A stretch of 64,000 bases of DNA from Desulfomonile tiedjei DSM 6799 (GTDB lineage Bacteria; Desulfobacterota; Desulfomonilia; Desulfomonilales; Desulfomonilaceae): contig NC_018025.1 in assembly GCF_000266945.1 (NCBI RefSeq), positions 2,480,001-2,544,000 on the forward strand, read 5' to 3'. A program made the translations under genes and the position numbers. Below are positions 1 through 8,603 of the stretch, piece by piece; the first letter of the stretch is position 1, and each line of letters begins with the position of its first letter. The notes beneath the pieces are model-generated. The model made no database searches, was not told the DNA's origin, and was given only the letters and a program-made list of their open reading frames with translations.

Positions 1-620
1 GCATACTCGGTCAGGACGAAACCGAATCCGGAAATGAAATCCGCAGGCTTGGCGAAGAAGGTCTCTTCGAACAGGTGGCTCAGAAAAACATCGATGCTTT
101 TCAAGAGCGACAGTTCAGGGAAATTGTCACATTTGACCCCCACGCTTTCAATGTCATCAAGAATGACTATCCCGTAAAATTTCCTGTCCTGCATGCCTCC
201 CAACTCATGGCTCAGCTCTTGAAATCGGGAAAGCTGCAATTGTCGGGAGATTATTTGCAGAGTAGGGTGGTGACATATCATGATCCGTGCTATCTCGGTC
301 GGCATAACGACATGTATGAAGACCCGAGATTCGTTTTGGGGAGAGTTCCCGGCATGCGATTACGTGAAATGACCAGATCCTTTTCCCGTAGCTTTTGCTG
401 CAGTGGCGGAGGCCTGTTGCTGTGGTACGAAAGCGAAGAAGAAAAAGAACGCATGGGAGAAAAAAGAGTCCGCATGGCTCAGGAAGTCCAGGCGGAAGTG
501 ATTGTCACTGCCTGCCCGTTCTGCCTTATCAATCTTGAAGACGCAGTAAAAACGACCGGAAACGAAGGCAAAATCGAGGTTATCGATCTGGTGGAGCTTG
601 TGGACAGGTCATTGACCTGA
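1..620 (+). CDS. Fe-S oxidoreductase with CCG domain (HdrB/GlcF-like), 3' end only
   Basis: Only the C-terminal part is in the window. The frame beginning at base 3 is open to the left edge, so the internal GTG at 75 is not the real start. Visible are YHDPCYLGR, RSFCCSGGG and ACPFCLINLEDA, the second half of a cysteine-rich CCG domain as in HdrB, GlpC and GlcF, which binds a non-cubane [4Fe-4S] cluster. Next to etfBA, such proteins usually carry electrons between the flavoprotein and a membrane or quinone acceptor. etfB starts 22 nt after the stop, so the three genes are probably one operon. The partner dehydrogenase is not visible, so substrate and direction of electron flow are open. Confidence 0.85.
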   Translation, partial: ILGQDETESGNEIRRLGEEGLFEQVAQKNIDAFQERQFREIVTFDPHAFNVIKNDYPVKFPVLHASQLMAQLLKSGKLQLSGDYLQSRVVTYHDPCYLGRHNDMYEDPRFVLGRVPGMRLREMTRSFSRSFCCSGGGLLLWYESEEEKERMGEKRVRMAQEVQAEVIVTACPFCLINLEDAVKTTGNEGKIEVIDLVELVDRSLT

Positions 621-642
621 CAGCGGAATATGTGGAGGAGCG

Positions 643-1434
643 ATGGATATTATAGTCTGCATGAAATGGACGCCCGATACCTCCGAAGCCGATCTCGCGA
701 TCGCCGGGGGAGGCAAGGACATCAAAAAGGATGACCTCAGTTATGATATGAACGACTGGGATCGATTTGCTATTGAAGAGGCTGTCCTTATCAAAGAAAA
801 GACCGGAGGCAAGGTGATAGTGGTAACAGTGGCTCCGGAAGATGCGGAAGAAATGCTTCGAGAAAGCCTTGCCCGTGGAGCGGACGAGGCATTCCACATC
901 TGGGATGAAGCCATGGAAGCCTCAGACGGGTTTGCCACTGCCCGTATTCTGGCTCAGTTCATAAGAAACCGCCCGCATGATCTCGTGCTCACGGGTACTC
1001 TCGCGGACGACAACTGCTCGGGTCAGACCGGCGGGATGCTCGCTGCGATGCTCGGAATCCCGGTGGCCACTCTCGCTTCAGGAATACAAGTGGAAGACGG
1101 GAAAGTGAAACTCCGCAGAGAATTGGAAGGCGGGCTCTACGAAGCAATCGAAATGGACCTGCCCTGTGTAATCTCCGTGGCAACAGGCTTAAACGAGCCC
1201 AGGTTCGTGTCCATTCGTGCAGTCCGCAAGGTTGCGAGTCTGGACATTCCGGTGCTGGAATTGGGCGATGTAGGACTCGATGCTTCTCAAGTGGGCTCAG
1301 ACGGCTCCAGACTGGAAACGGTTTCCATGTCTTTGCCGCCTGAAGGCGAAGGAGCCGAGATAATCAAAGGCAAAGCTGAGGAAGCCGCTGCACGGCTCGC
1401 TGAGATCCTGAAGGAAAAGGGAGGTATCGGCTGA
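643..1434 (+). CDS. etfB: Electron transfer flavoprotein, beta subunit
   Basis: A 263-residue EtfB-family protein of normal length. It opens with the typical MDIIVCMKWTPDT strand and contains the ADDNCSGQTGGMLA region and the ATGLNEPRFVSIRAV segment that in EtfB packs around AMP or a second flavin. It pairs with EtfA to form the FAD-containing ETF that accepts electrons from acyl-CoA or other dehydrogenases in the cytoplasm. ATG follows a GGAGCG Shine-Dalgarno sequence. Its TGA stop shares its last base with the etfA ATG (TGATG), indicating translational coupling. Whether this ETF bifurcates cannot be told from sequence reading alone. Confidence 0.93.
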   Translation: MDIIVCMKWTPDTSEADLAIAGGGKDIKKDDLSYDMNDWDRFAIEEAVLIKEKTGGKVIVVTVAPEDAEEMLRESLARGADEAFHIWDEAMEASDGFATARILAQFIRNRPHDLVLTGTLADDNCSGQTGGMLAAMLGIPVATLASGIQVEDGKVKLRRELEGGLYEAIEMDLPCVISVATGLNEPRFVSIRAVRKVASLDIPVLELGDVGLDASQVGSDGSRLETVSMSLPPEGEGAEIIKGKAEEAAARLAEILKEKGGIG

Positions 1435-2408
1435 TGAATATTTTCGTTCTGGCTGAGCATCGCAATAAACAATTGAGAGATACCACCTGGGAAGCACTGG
1501 CAGCGGGCAAGAAGATTGCATCGGATCTCGGCGGCGACGTAACCTGTCTCGTTCTTGCAGACGCAGTGGATGAAATGGCTGACAAACTGGCAAAAGAGTG
1601 CCCGAAAGTCATCGCAGTGGAGGATGACCGGTTTGCGACATTCAACTCCGAGGCTTTCATGAAAGCTCTTGCTGCCATCCTGAAAGATCGCGGACCTTTT
1701 GTCCTGCTGATGGGAAACTCTAATGCCGTAATCGATCTCGCTCCCGGCCTTTCCGTTGTATTGGATGCCGCACTCGCTATGGACTGCTTCGGACTGGAAG
1801 TTCAGGACGGCAAGCCGCTGGCTGTCAGGCAGGTGTACAGCTATAAGGTGAATACCACGGTATCTTTCAAGGATTCCGAACGGATCGTCATTACGCTGCG
1901 AGCGGGTTCATTTCCTTATTCACCGGCAGGCAGCGAATCGGGTGCTGTGGAGAAAATCGCATCACCATTGGGGGACGAACCGCTCAAAAAGAGATTTCTC
2001 AACTATCTTGAAGCAGAAAAAGGCGATGTTGATATTGCATCCGCGGATATCATCGTTTCGCTCGGTCGAGGCATCGGCGATGAGCCTGACATGGAGGTAT
2101 TCGAGTCACTGGCCGATACCATGGGCGGAGTGCTCGCATGCTCAAGGCCTATCGTGGACAAGAGTATTCTCCCCAAATACCACCAGGTCGGAACGTCAGG
2201 TATCGAAGTAAAGCCGAAAGTGTACCTTGCCCTCGGCATAAGCGGCGCTTTCCAGCACGTCGGAGGAATAAAGGGATCTCCGCTGATTGTTGCCATCAAT
2301 AAAGACGCCCGGGCGCCTATCTTCCGGGTTGCCCAATACGGCATCGTAGGCGATATCTATGAAGTCGTTCCCGCGCTCGAAGAAAAAATCAAAGAGCTAA
2401 AAAGCTGA
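1434..2408 (+). CDS. etfA: Electron transfer flavoprotein, alpha subunit
   Basis: A 324-residue EtfA. The C-terminal FAD domain is clear: SLGRGIGDEPDMEVFESLADTMGG, then CSRPIVDKSILP, GTSGIEVKPKVYLALGISGAFQH and INKDARAPIFRVAQYGIVGD, the usual order of FAD-binding motifs. The start overlaps the etfB stop by one base. EtfA and EtfB form a heterodimer carrying electrons to the Fe-S oxidoreductase encoded immediately upstream. Transcription probably ends in the hairpin element starting 13 nt after the stop codon. No additional ferredoxin domain is fused to the N-terminus. Confidence 0.94.
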   Translation: MNIFVLAEHRNKQLRDTTWEALAAGKKIASDLGGDVTCLVLADAVDEMADKLAKECPKVIAVEDDRFATFNSEAFMKALAAILKDRGPFVLLMGNSNAVIDLAPGLSVVLDAALAMDCFGLEVQDGKPLAVRQVYSYKVNTTVSFKDSERIVITLRAGSFPYSPAGSESGAVEKIASPLGDEPLKKRFLNYLEAEKGDVDIASADIIVSLGRGIGDEPDMEVFESLADTMGGVLACSRPIVDKSILPKYHQVGTSGIEVKPKVYLALGISGAFQHVGGIKGSPLIVAINKDARAPIFRVAQYGIVGDIYEVVPALEEKIKELKS

Positions 2409-2420
2409 AAGCAGTAAGAT

Positions 2421-2584
2421 TTGGGGAACCTTCTTTGGAAAGAAGGTTCCCCAAGCCCTTCTAAGAAACTTTCAATATTTTGTCAAACTGCCTATTTCCA
2501 CAGGAAATAAGCAGTTTGAACAAAGCATTTGAAGTTCTTGGGATGGGGTTCGGGGAAACACTTCTTACAAGAAGGGTTTCCCCG
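2421..2584. repeat. Composite three-hairpin repeat, copy 1 (probable bidirectional terminator)
   Basis: Fills the gap between etfA and the convergent glycosyltransferase gene. Three stem-loops in order: 2421-2454, a perfect 16-bp stem with a 2-nt loop; 2483-2519, about 16 bp with one mismatch; 2551-2584, 16 bp with one mismatch. The sequences between them (near 2462-2482 and 2520-2540) are also partly complementary, so the whole 164 bp can fold back on itself. A second copy in opposite orientation lies at 46111-46275, again between convergent genes. Termination in both directions is inferred from position. The family is not one I recognise. Confidence 0.8.
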
Positions 2585-2587
2585 ATC

Positions 2588-4213
2588 TTATTGCCTTGCA
2601 ACGGGATGGACGAGCCACTTTTTCGTTTCGATAGCTTTATCGATAGTTGGGTTTTTCACAACGTACCAGGCGAAGAAGGTCCTCCCGTCGGATGTAGGAA
2701 TTTCGATGAGGCAGGAATCTGGCGGGATATCCCGTGGACTGTGGATTATTGCATGCCAACCCCTCATTTCTTGGTATGAGTGAACCCGACTCTCGTTTCC
2801 CGGAGTGCGCCGCATTCCTCCTATTACGAGATTAACGTCTCTGGATACCAGGTACGTCAGCTCAGCCCTTTTCTGGTGGCCCGGCACACTGGTCCAGGGA
2901 ACTCCGTATTTGGCGATGTGCTCGTCAGTAAGACCGTACAGATCTACGGCTCTGAGTCCGGAATAGTAGGGGATAGCTCCCGAAGCTCCCGTGGCAATGG
3001 CCACGTCCGAGTCGGCGTTGAACTCTTTTGCGAGAGCACGCCCCATATCGATCCAGTTCCCACCATCAGGGGTAAGGTGTTTTTCCAGGAATGAGATGCT
3101 TTCGTACCCGATTTTGCCATTCATCTCAAACGTTATGGCATGATAAGCCGACCCGGTAATAACGAGCAGAACCAAAGCGTATCTGATTTCCATCTGCCGG
3201 ACAAATTCCACGATGAGCCATGCAATGAACATCATAAGCAACGGGATAATGGGGACAAGGATTCTGAACTCCATGAAATCACCCCCGACAAACACCACGT
3301 AACCGCTCCACAGCAGAATCACGACGGTAATAGGCAGAATATGTCGCGGCGACCTCTCCAGAATGAACCTCAGTGAAAATGGCAGAAGTATCACGAAAGG
3401 TAATAACCAGTACGCAGCATAGAAACTGAAAAGATACTGTGCTCCACGAACCATGCTCGTTTGCGTGTTGAATTTTGCGTAAAAAGTATTTGGTACAATG
3501 TCGCCGTAATAAGAGAGTTTCCACAGAAACCAGGGAAGCACGAGAAGAACTGCCGGAAGGCAAAGCAACACGATTCGGGATATTTGCTCGGATCGTGAGC
3601 CTCGGCCCGAAATGGACCGGAAGAGCATGAGAGTAACGGGAATCAAGTATACTGCGGAATCCAGCCGAGTAAGAATAGAGAGGCCTGCAAGAACAGAATA
3701 CCCTGCCAGCATACCTCCGCCGGCTTTTTTTCGTGTACCGACCATGGCAAGAAGCACACAGCCCATGAGCAGACAGGTCTGCATTTGGGTTTCCAGTCCA
3801 CCTGTCGCATACGCACTGAAGGTATAATTCGTAGATAACAGCACCAGAGTCAGAAGAGCCGTTGCCTGAGAGTTGCTTATCTCAAGAGCGGTGCGGTACG
3901 TCAGCAGTAGAGTGCCTAAGAAAAAAGCCATTCCCAGCCACGTCGCAAATTGCACGACATCGGTTCCCATGAAATGGGGGATAGCCATGAACAGCGTCCA
4001 CAGAAAATTGGTGTACCCCTCGATACGTTCGCCGGGATTCCACACCAGCCCGTGTCCTTTGACGAGATTCAGGGCATATCTGAAGGAGATAAATGCATCG
4101 TCCTGGATGAATCTGTTCATCCAAGCGAGAACAAGCGCTCCGGCTACTATGAACCAGAAGGCCAATCTAGGCCAAAACGGCTTCGGGATTTCGGCAGGAG
4201 TACTCAAATTCAA
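2588..4213 (-). CDS. GT-C type membrane glycosyltransferase (AftB-like)
   Basis: A 541-residue polytopic membrane protein with about ten hydrophobic segments. Near residues 36-72 it has QDDAFISFRYA...GLVWNPGERIEGYTNFLW, a signature of GT-C glycosyltransferases related to mycobacterial AftB and the PMT/ArnT group. The DD pair in the first periplasmic loop is the usual catalytic/metal acidic motif. The family transfers a sugar from a polyprenyl-phosphate donor to a periplasmic acceptor. Acceptor and sugar here are unknown and the gene stands alone. The start is a TTG after an AGAGG-like sequence. The stop codon lies 4 nt from the three-hairpin repeat that separates it from etfA. Confidence 0.75.
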   Translation of the reverse strand: MNLSTPAEIPKPFWPRLAFWFIVAGALVLAWMNRFIQDDAFISFRYALNLVKGHGLVWNPGERIEGYTNFLWTLFMAIPHFMGTDVVQFATWLGMAFFLGTLLLTYRTALEISNSQATALLTLVLLSTNYTFSAYATGGLETQMQTCLLMGCVLLAMVGTRKKAGGGMLAGYSVLAGLSILTRLDSAVYLIPVTLMLFRSISGRGSRSEQISRIVLLCLPAVLLVLPWFLWKLSYYGDIVPNTFYAKFNTQTSMVRGAQYLFSFYAAYWLLPFVILLPFSLRFILERSPRHILPITVVILLWSGYVVFVGGDFMEFRILVPIIPLLMMFIAWLIVEFVRQMEIRYALVLLVITGSAYHAITFEMNGKIGYESISFLEKHLTPDGGNWIDMGRALAKEFNADSDVAIATGASGAIPYYSGLRAVDLYGLTDEHIAKYGVPWTSVPGHQKRAELTYLVSRDVNLVIGGMRRTPGNESRVHSYQEMRGWHAIIHSPRDIPPDSCLIEIPTSDGRTFFAWYVVKNPTIDKAIETKKWLVHPVARQ

Positions 4214-4596
4214 GCCGGCCTCTTTCGATTATTTTTGCGGAGCAGAGTAGATTTCGGATTCATGTTCATCTGAGTGAGCAGATTCTAGCAGGAACTGATG
4301 CTGTCGCCACTCAGAAAATAAGAAACCGGCAGGATTTTTCATCAAGCCGGTTCATTATCTTGACACGCCCGGCCGAATTGAACGGACGAGTAACCGATTC
4401 GACTCGGAAAACCAATCCATCTTACCGTATTCGGTTGTGATATAGCCAGAAAAACTACTTCTGTGTTGACGAACCGGGTCCTATGCTGTAAACGTACGTC
4501 TCCGTTCCTCCATGCCTAAATACTAGATGGCTGAATAACACTGATACAGCATCAATATTCATCTTCACGAATGCCGTATCCTGCGGGAATTTAGGA
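4214..4596. other. Intergenic region between divergent genes
   Basis: No gene seen. It must hold promoters for the glycosyltransferase (minus) and the histidine kinase (plus). A weak sigma-70-like pair for the kinase is TTGACG at 4466-4471 and TAAACG at 4489-4494 with a 17-nt spacer. An inverted repeat, AACCGGC / GCCGGTT, spans 4324-4352. Confidence 0.4.
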
Positions 4597-7272
4597 ATGA
4601 CTATCCGAACCAGATTGATGAGTGGCTACCTTATTTTAACAATGCTCGTAGCAGTGTCAGGTTTTTTCGGCTGGTTCGCTGCACGGGACATGCTCAGTTC
4701 TTTTGAGGGAAGTGAAGAACGCGTCCACGCAATCGTTGCCACTGCGACAGATTTGAGCTTGCACGCTAAGAGGCTTCAGACTCATCTCATCTGGTATCTG
4801 ACCTTTCACAATGAATCTCAAAAGCAAAAGCTTATGGACATTTCCTCTGCCATCAAAGAACACGTGATGGATTTGGACAGTGTGATTAAGATCCCAAAAG
4901 CAAAAGAGGTGGCGAAAGAAGCATCCAAAGAGGCTGCTGCTCTGCTCTCCAGTGTCGATAAATTGATAGAAAGCCACGATCGGCAGTACGGGGACACAGG
5001 ATCCTTTGATATATCTCAGTACGCTGGATCCTTATTGGATGTATCGGATTTATCATCGAAGCTTCGATCTCATGGCGTAAAGCTTGCGGAAATTGAGACG
5101 GATTATCTCGACCGGCAAGAAGGAATAATTGCAGCCACTAAATCTATGAGTTTCGCCCAGCGTGCGGAAGGACACTTGTTGCTCTTTCTCACACTGGGAG
5201 ATGAGGTGGATCGGACGAAGTTTTATCAGAGACTCTCTTCCTTGAAACAAGAGATCGAGGTTTTGGAGGACAGAGTCGTCACGTCGGATGGCGAGCGATT
5301 GGTTTCAGAGTTGAAAGCTCATGAGAAGGAATTGTTTTTTGCCGGCGACGCCTTGGTCCACGCTTACGACGACGCTATGACGGGTAAGAAGCGTTTCATT
5401 CTTTCTCATCACAGTGAATTGCTCCAGGATCTTCGAAATGCCACTCATCAAATCGATACCATCGCCATGGCTCTGGCACAGATGAAATTGGAATCGGAAA
5501 TAAGGCCGAAGAAAGTTGCCTTGGCCTATGCTGAGAGTCTCCAGCATAGAATTCTCATGGTTGCTCTGACTGCAATTATCGTAGCCCTCATGCTGGGTTA
5601 TTGGATTTCACGCGGAATCTTGCGCCCTGTGACTGAACTTACCCGAGCTGCCCGTGAAATAGGTAATGGTGAATTGGGGATACGTTTGGCGGTGCCCGCA
5701 GGCGATGAAATCGGGGAGCTCGTCAATACGTTTAACAGAATGTCTGAAGACCTTCTCCGCACGACTGTACGAAAGGATTATGTCGAAAATATTTTCACCT
5801 GCATGGCTGAGGCGTTGATCGTAACTTCTGCCGAGGGGCTCGTGAAAAGAGTCAACAAGTCGGCTACGGACCTCTTGGGGTATTCCGAAGAGGAACTCCT
5901 GGACAGGCCCATCGAATCTATTGTCTTTGATGGACTGGGAAATAGACTTGCTCACATGGCACATGAAATGGGCTCATGCTCTAAAGGAGAGATTACTCTT
6001 CTCGCCAAATCCGGGCAACTAGTTCCGGCAATCTGTTCCATTTCGCAATTCGCAGGCTCAAATGGATGTGTCCAGGGAATAGTCATCACAGCACAGGATA
6101 TATCCGAACTCAAACGAGCGCAGCAGGAGTTGAAGACTGCTCATGACGAATTGGAGTTGCGAGTTCAGGAACGAACGACCGAACTGGAGATTGCCAAAGA
6201 AACTATAACTGCCGAGCGCCAGAAGTTGTTCGACATTCTTGAAACCATGCCGGTTATGGTAATTCTGTTGACTCCAGACTATCATGTCCTTTTTGCGAAC
6301 CGCAGCTTTCGCGAGATATTCGGCGATCACGAGGGTAGACGCTGCTTTGAATACTGTTTTGGGTTGGAAGCACCTTGTGAATTCTGCGAGACATGCAATG
6401 TGCTGAAAACCAATGAACCCCATCATGGGGAGCGTGTAACCGCTGGCGGTTCTATCATCGATACTTACGCTTTCCCATTCACAGATGGGAATGGGGCGCC
6501 TCTCATCCTTAAAATAGGTATTGACATCACCGTGCAGAGGCAAACGGAAAAAGATCTGGAAAAGACACTTAACGACCTGGTCAGGTCGAATGCGGATCTT
6601 GAACAATTTGCTTACATAGCTTCACACGATCTGCAGGAGCCCGTCCGTTCCGTATCAAACGCTCTACAAATGCTCGAGAAGGAGCATAAGGGCAAATTAG
6701 GTCAAGATTCTGACCTGTTGATTCATTTTGCCATAGAGCAATCAAGAAGGATGCAGGCACTCATACAGGACCTCTTAAAGTATTCTCGTATTCAGAGTCG
6801 GGGACAAACTTTCACGATGGTGGATACGCAAGAGGTGCTAAAGCACTCTATCCTGAATCTGGAAAGACTTATCGGAGAAAGAGGAACGAAGGTTACGCAC
6901 TCTGAAATGCCGACAGTATTCGGAGATTCCACACAGTTGCTGCAAGTCTTTCAAAATCTGATCGGGAATGCCATTAAATTCGGGCGTGAAGAATCGCCGC
7001 ACATCCATGTGTCTGCCGAAAGAGGACCACGCGAATGGTCATTTTCAGTCCAGGACAATGGAATAGGCATCGAAGCAGAATATTTCGATCGAATTTTTGA
7101 GGTGTTCCAGCAGTTGAACAGGACGGATACATTTACCGGAACAGGCATAGGACTGGCGATAGTCAAGAAAATCGTGGAACGGCATGGCGGGCGGGTTTGG
7201 GTAGAATCCGAACTTGGGGAAGGGGCGATATTTCGTTTTACTATCCCAAACGGCAAACAGGACGAATCCTGA
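4597..7272 (+). CDS. Membrane sensor histidine kinase, HAMP-PAS-PAS-HisKA-HATPase
   Basis: An 891-residue sensor kinase. Transmembrane segments at about 8-30 and 310-340 flank a long, mostly helical extracytoplasmic sensor region. A HAMP domain follows (about 340-395), then PAS 1 (about 400-500), a coiled coil, PAS 2 (about 545-640), HisKA with H677 in YIASHDLQEP, and HATPase with the N box (NLIGNAIKFG), DNGIGI and GTGIGLAI motifs. The catalytic half resembles phytochrome-type kinases. PAS 2 has five closely spaced cysteines (CFEYC, then PCEFCETC), a pattern that could bind a metal or respond to redox. No response regulator is adjacent, so the partner is unknown. Confidence 0.9.
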   Translation: MTIRTRLMSGYLILTMLVAVSGFFGWFAARDMLSSFEGSEERVHAIVATATDLSLHAKRLQTHLIWYLTFHNESQKQKLMDISSAIKEHVMDLDSVIKIPKAKEVAKEASKEAAALLSSVDKLIESHDRQYGDTGSFDISQYAGSLLDVSDLSSKLRSHGVKLAEIETDYLDRQEGIIAATKSMSFAQRAEGHLLLFLTLGDEVDRTKFYQRLSSLKQEIEVLEDRVVTSDGERLVSELKAHEKELFFAGDALVHAYDDAMTGKKRFILSHHSELLQDLRNATHQIDTIAMALAQMKLESEIRPKKVALAYAESLQHRILMVALTAIIVALMLGYWISRGILRPVTELTRAAREIGNGELGIRLAVPAGDEIGELVNTFNRMSEDLLRTTVRKDYVENIFTCMAEALIVTSAEGLVKRVNKSATDLLGYSEEELLDRPIESIVFDGLGNRLAHMAHEMGSCSKGEITLLAKSGQLVPAICSISQFAGSNGCVQGIVITAQDISELKRAQQELKTAHDELELRVQERTTELEIAKETITAERQKLFDILETMPVMVILLTPDYHVLFANRSFREIFGDHEGRRCFEYCFGLEAPCEFCETCNVLKTNEPHHGERVTAGGSIIDTYAFPFTDGNGAPLILKIGIDITVQRQTEKDLEKTLNDLVRSNADLEQFAYIASHDLQEPVRSVSNALQMLEKEHKGKLGQDSDLLIHFAIEQSRRMQALIQDLLKYSRIQSRGQTFTMVDTQEVLKHSILNLERLIGERGTKVTHSEMPTVFGDSTQLLQVFQNLIGNAIKFGREESPHIHVSAERGPREWSFSVQDNGIGIEAEYFDRIFEVFQQLNRTDTFTGTGIGLAIVKKIVERHGGRVWVESELGEGAIFRFTIPNGKQDES

Positions 7273-7693
7273 TCGAATGGAGCCGATTGGGCGTCCGACA
7301 CTTGTACAAAGTGATCGTCAATCATCCCTCATCTTGGCACTTAGCCCATCTCCAATGTTTTTCACCGTGCAGAGATCGTCGCCCTGTGGAAGTCCCAAAC
7401 TTCTCGGGTTTATAGGAATTGCCAAAATTAATGTCCGATTGAGGAGTAGGAGTATTGGTGGGTGCCGTGCCTCCGTGCCGGCACGTCTTAAATATGATCA
7501 ATGATATCGCCAAGATGGACCGATAGAGACGCCGGTCCCTACCAATATCCTGCTATTCACTCGCGGGATAAACGACAGAATTTTGGGCACTGACTATAGA
7601 GCGTACAACGGCAAAACTCCTTATCGCTTCGAAACTTTCCAGCCATTCAGGCCATCATATTAAATAGCCTTTATTCTTGATGGGGGGAATCTC
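7273..7693. other. Intergenic region with dispersed repeat
   Basis: No convincing gene. It contains one copy of the GTGCCGGCACGG repeat (about 7419-7486, minus orientation), then a short GACGCCGGTCCCTACC tract near 7531 that looks like degenerate repeat material. The promoter and GGGGGG Shine-Dalgarno of the following small gene lie at the right end. Confidence 0.4.
7419..7486 (-). repeat. Dispersed repeat with GTGCCGGCACGGAGGCACGG core, copy 1
   Basis: On the minus strand the 31-bp core at 7454-7484 is identical to bases 58226-58256 and differs by one base from 30289-30319. Homology with the 58226 copy continues past the core through CTCAATCGGACA and TTAATTTT, to about 7419. The core contains the palindrome GTGCCGGCAC and a direct GGCACGG repeat. 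All three copies lie in intergenic DNA. It is probably a REP-like or MITE-derived element; no function is evident. Confidence 0.75.
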
Positions 7694-7954
7694 ATGGGAA
7701 TTCTAGCATGGATTATATTGGGGTTAGTAGCGGGTATTTTGGCCAAGTTGATTCTTCCGGGAGACGATCCCGGAGGTTTCATAATCACCATCATTATTGG
7801 AATTGTAGGCGGTGTTATTGGGGGATACATCGGCACTTATTTGGGCTGGGGCACTGTTACCGGTTTCAACCTACCCAGTATCGGGCTCGCCATTCTTGGG
7901 GCGATTGTGCTTTTGATCGGCTACAGGATTGTTGCCGGAGGCAAGCACATCTGA
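7694..7954 (+). CDS. GlsB/YeaQ/YmgE family small membrane protein
   Basis: An 86-residue, very hydrophobic protein with three glycine-rich transmembrane helices: LAWIILGLVAGILAKLI, the GFIITIIIGIVGGVIGGYIG stretch, and the C-terminal IGLAILGAIVLLIGYRIV. Length, helix spacing and the LPGDDPGG turn match the transglycosylase-associated (GlsB/YeaQ) family of stress-induced inner-membrane proteins, whose exact role is not settled. ATG is preceded by a GGGGGG-rich ribosome site. It stands alone between two long intergenic regions. Confidence 0.85.
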   Translation: MGILAWIILGLVAGILAKLILPGDDPGGFIITIIIGIVGGVIGGYIGTYLGWGTVTGFNLPSIGLAILGAIVLLIGYRIVAGGKHI

Positions 7955-8603
7955 TTCGGTTGATGCCGGATTTCCGGAAAGACGTGTTTGGTGATCGATG
8001 ATCCACCATCGTCAAAGTCTGTGGCGCGCCTTGATTTGCCGAACATAGTCTGAATCTGACTTCTCTATTGGACACCGGACAGCTCAAGAAAGAGATGATG
8101 GACGCCGGCAAATCCCGCGCTACGATCGGACAGATGCTCTGTTTACTCGGACTCACATTCAATGAGGCAATCCAGTGGAGATCTTAGGGCCAGAGCCAAT
8201 CCTACCGAAGGGGTTCCATTCCCGAAGAAAAATAGTGAACCACAAAGACTTCTTGTCTGCGCAATGACCTCTTATCTCATTTTACGGAATCATACGTACT
8301 TTTCTTGAAATTTTGACCGCATGATTTTCGATTTTCTCCTGTATATTATTGTAAGCCGTGGGCTGAAGTTTGGTCTGCGCCAACTCTTAGAAGTTTAAGG
8401 ATTTCAGGCGTATGGTTCTTCATTAAAATATCGGTCTATCCATTGGGACAGGGCGAGCATCGATGTGAGATATTGTCGGCCATCGCGGGATTCCTGCTTC
8501 AGCTATATTAATCTTGGCAGTCTTCTTTTGTGTAGATGATTGCCGCATAGGAGATCGGTTCTTCCCATCTGCTTGTAGGAAAATTTTCGACAGGAAGTGA
8601 ACT
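7955..8603. other. Long intergenic region, possible gene remnant
   Basis: About 650 bp without a convincing gene. A short plus-strand frame ending near 8188 reads QLKKEMMDAGKSRATIGQM and then LLGLTFNEAIQW. It lacks a start with a ribosome site, so it may be a decayed gene. A weak GGAAGTGA ribosome site at the right end serves the RND pump. Nothing else recognised. Confidence 0.3.
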
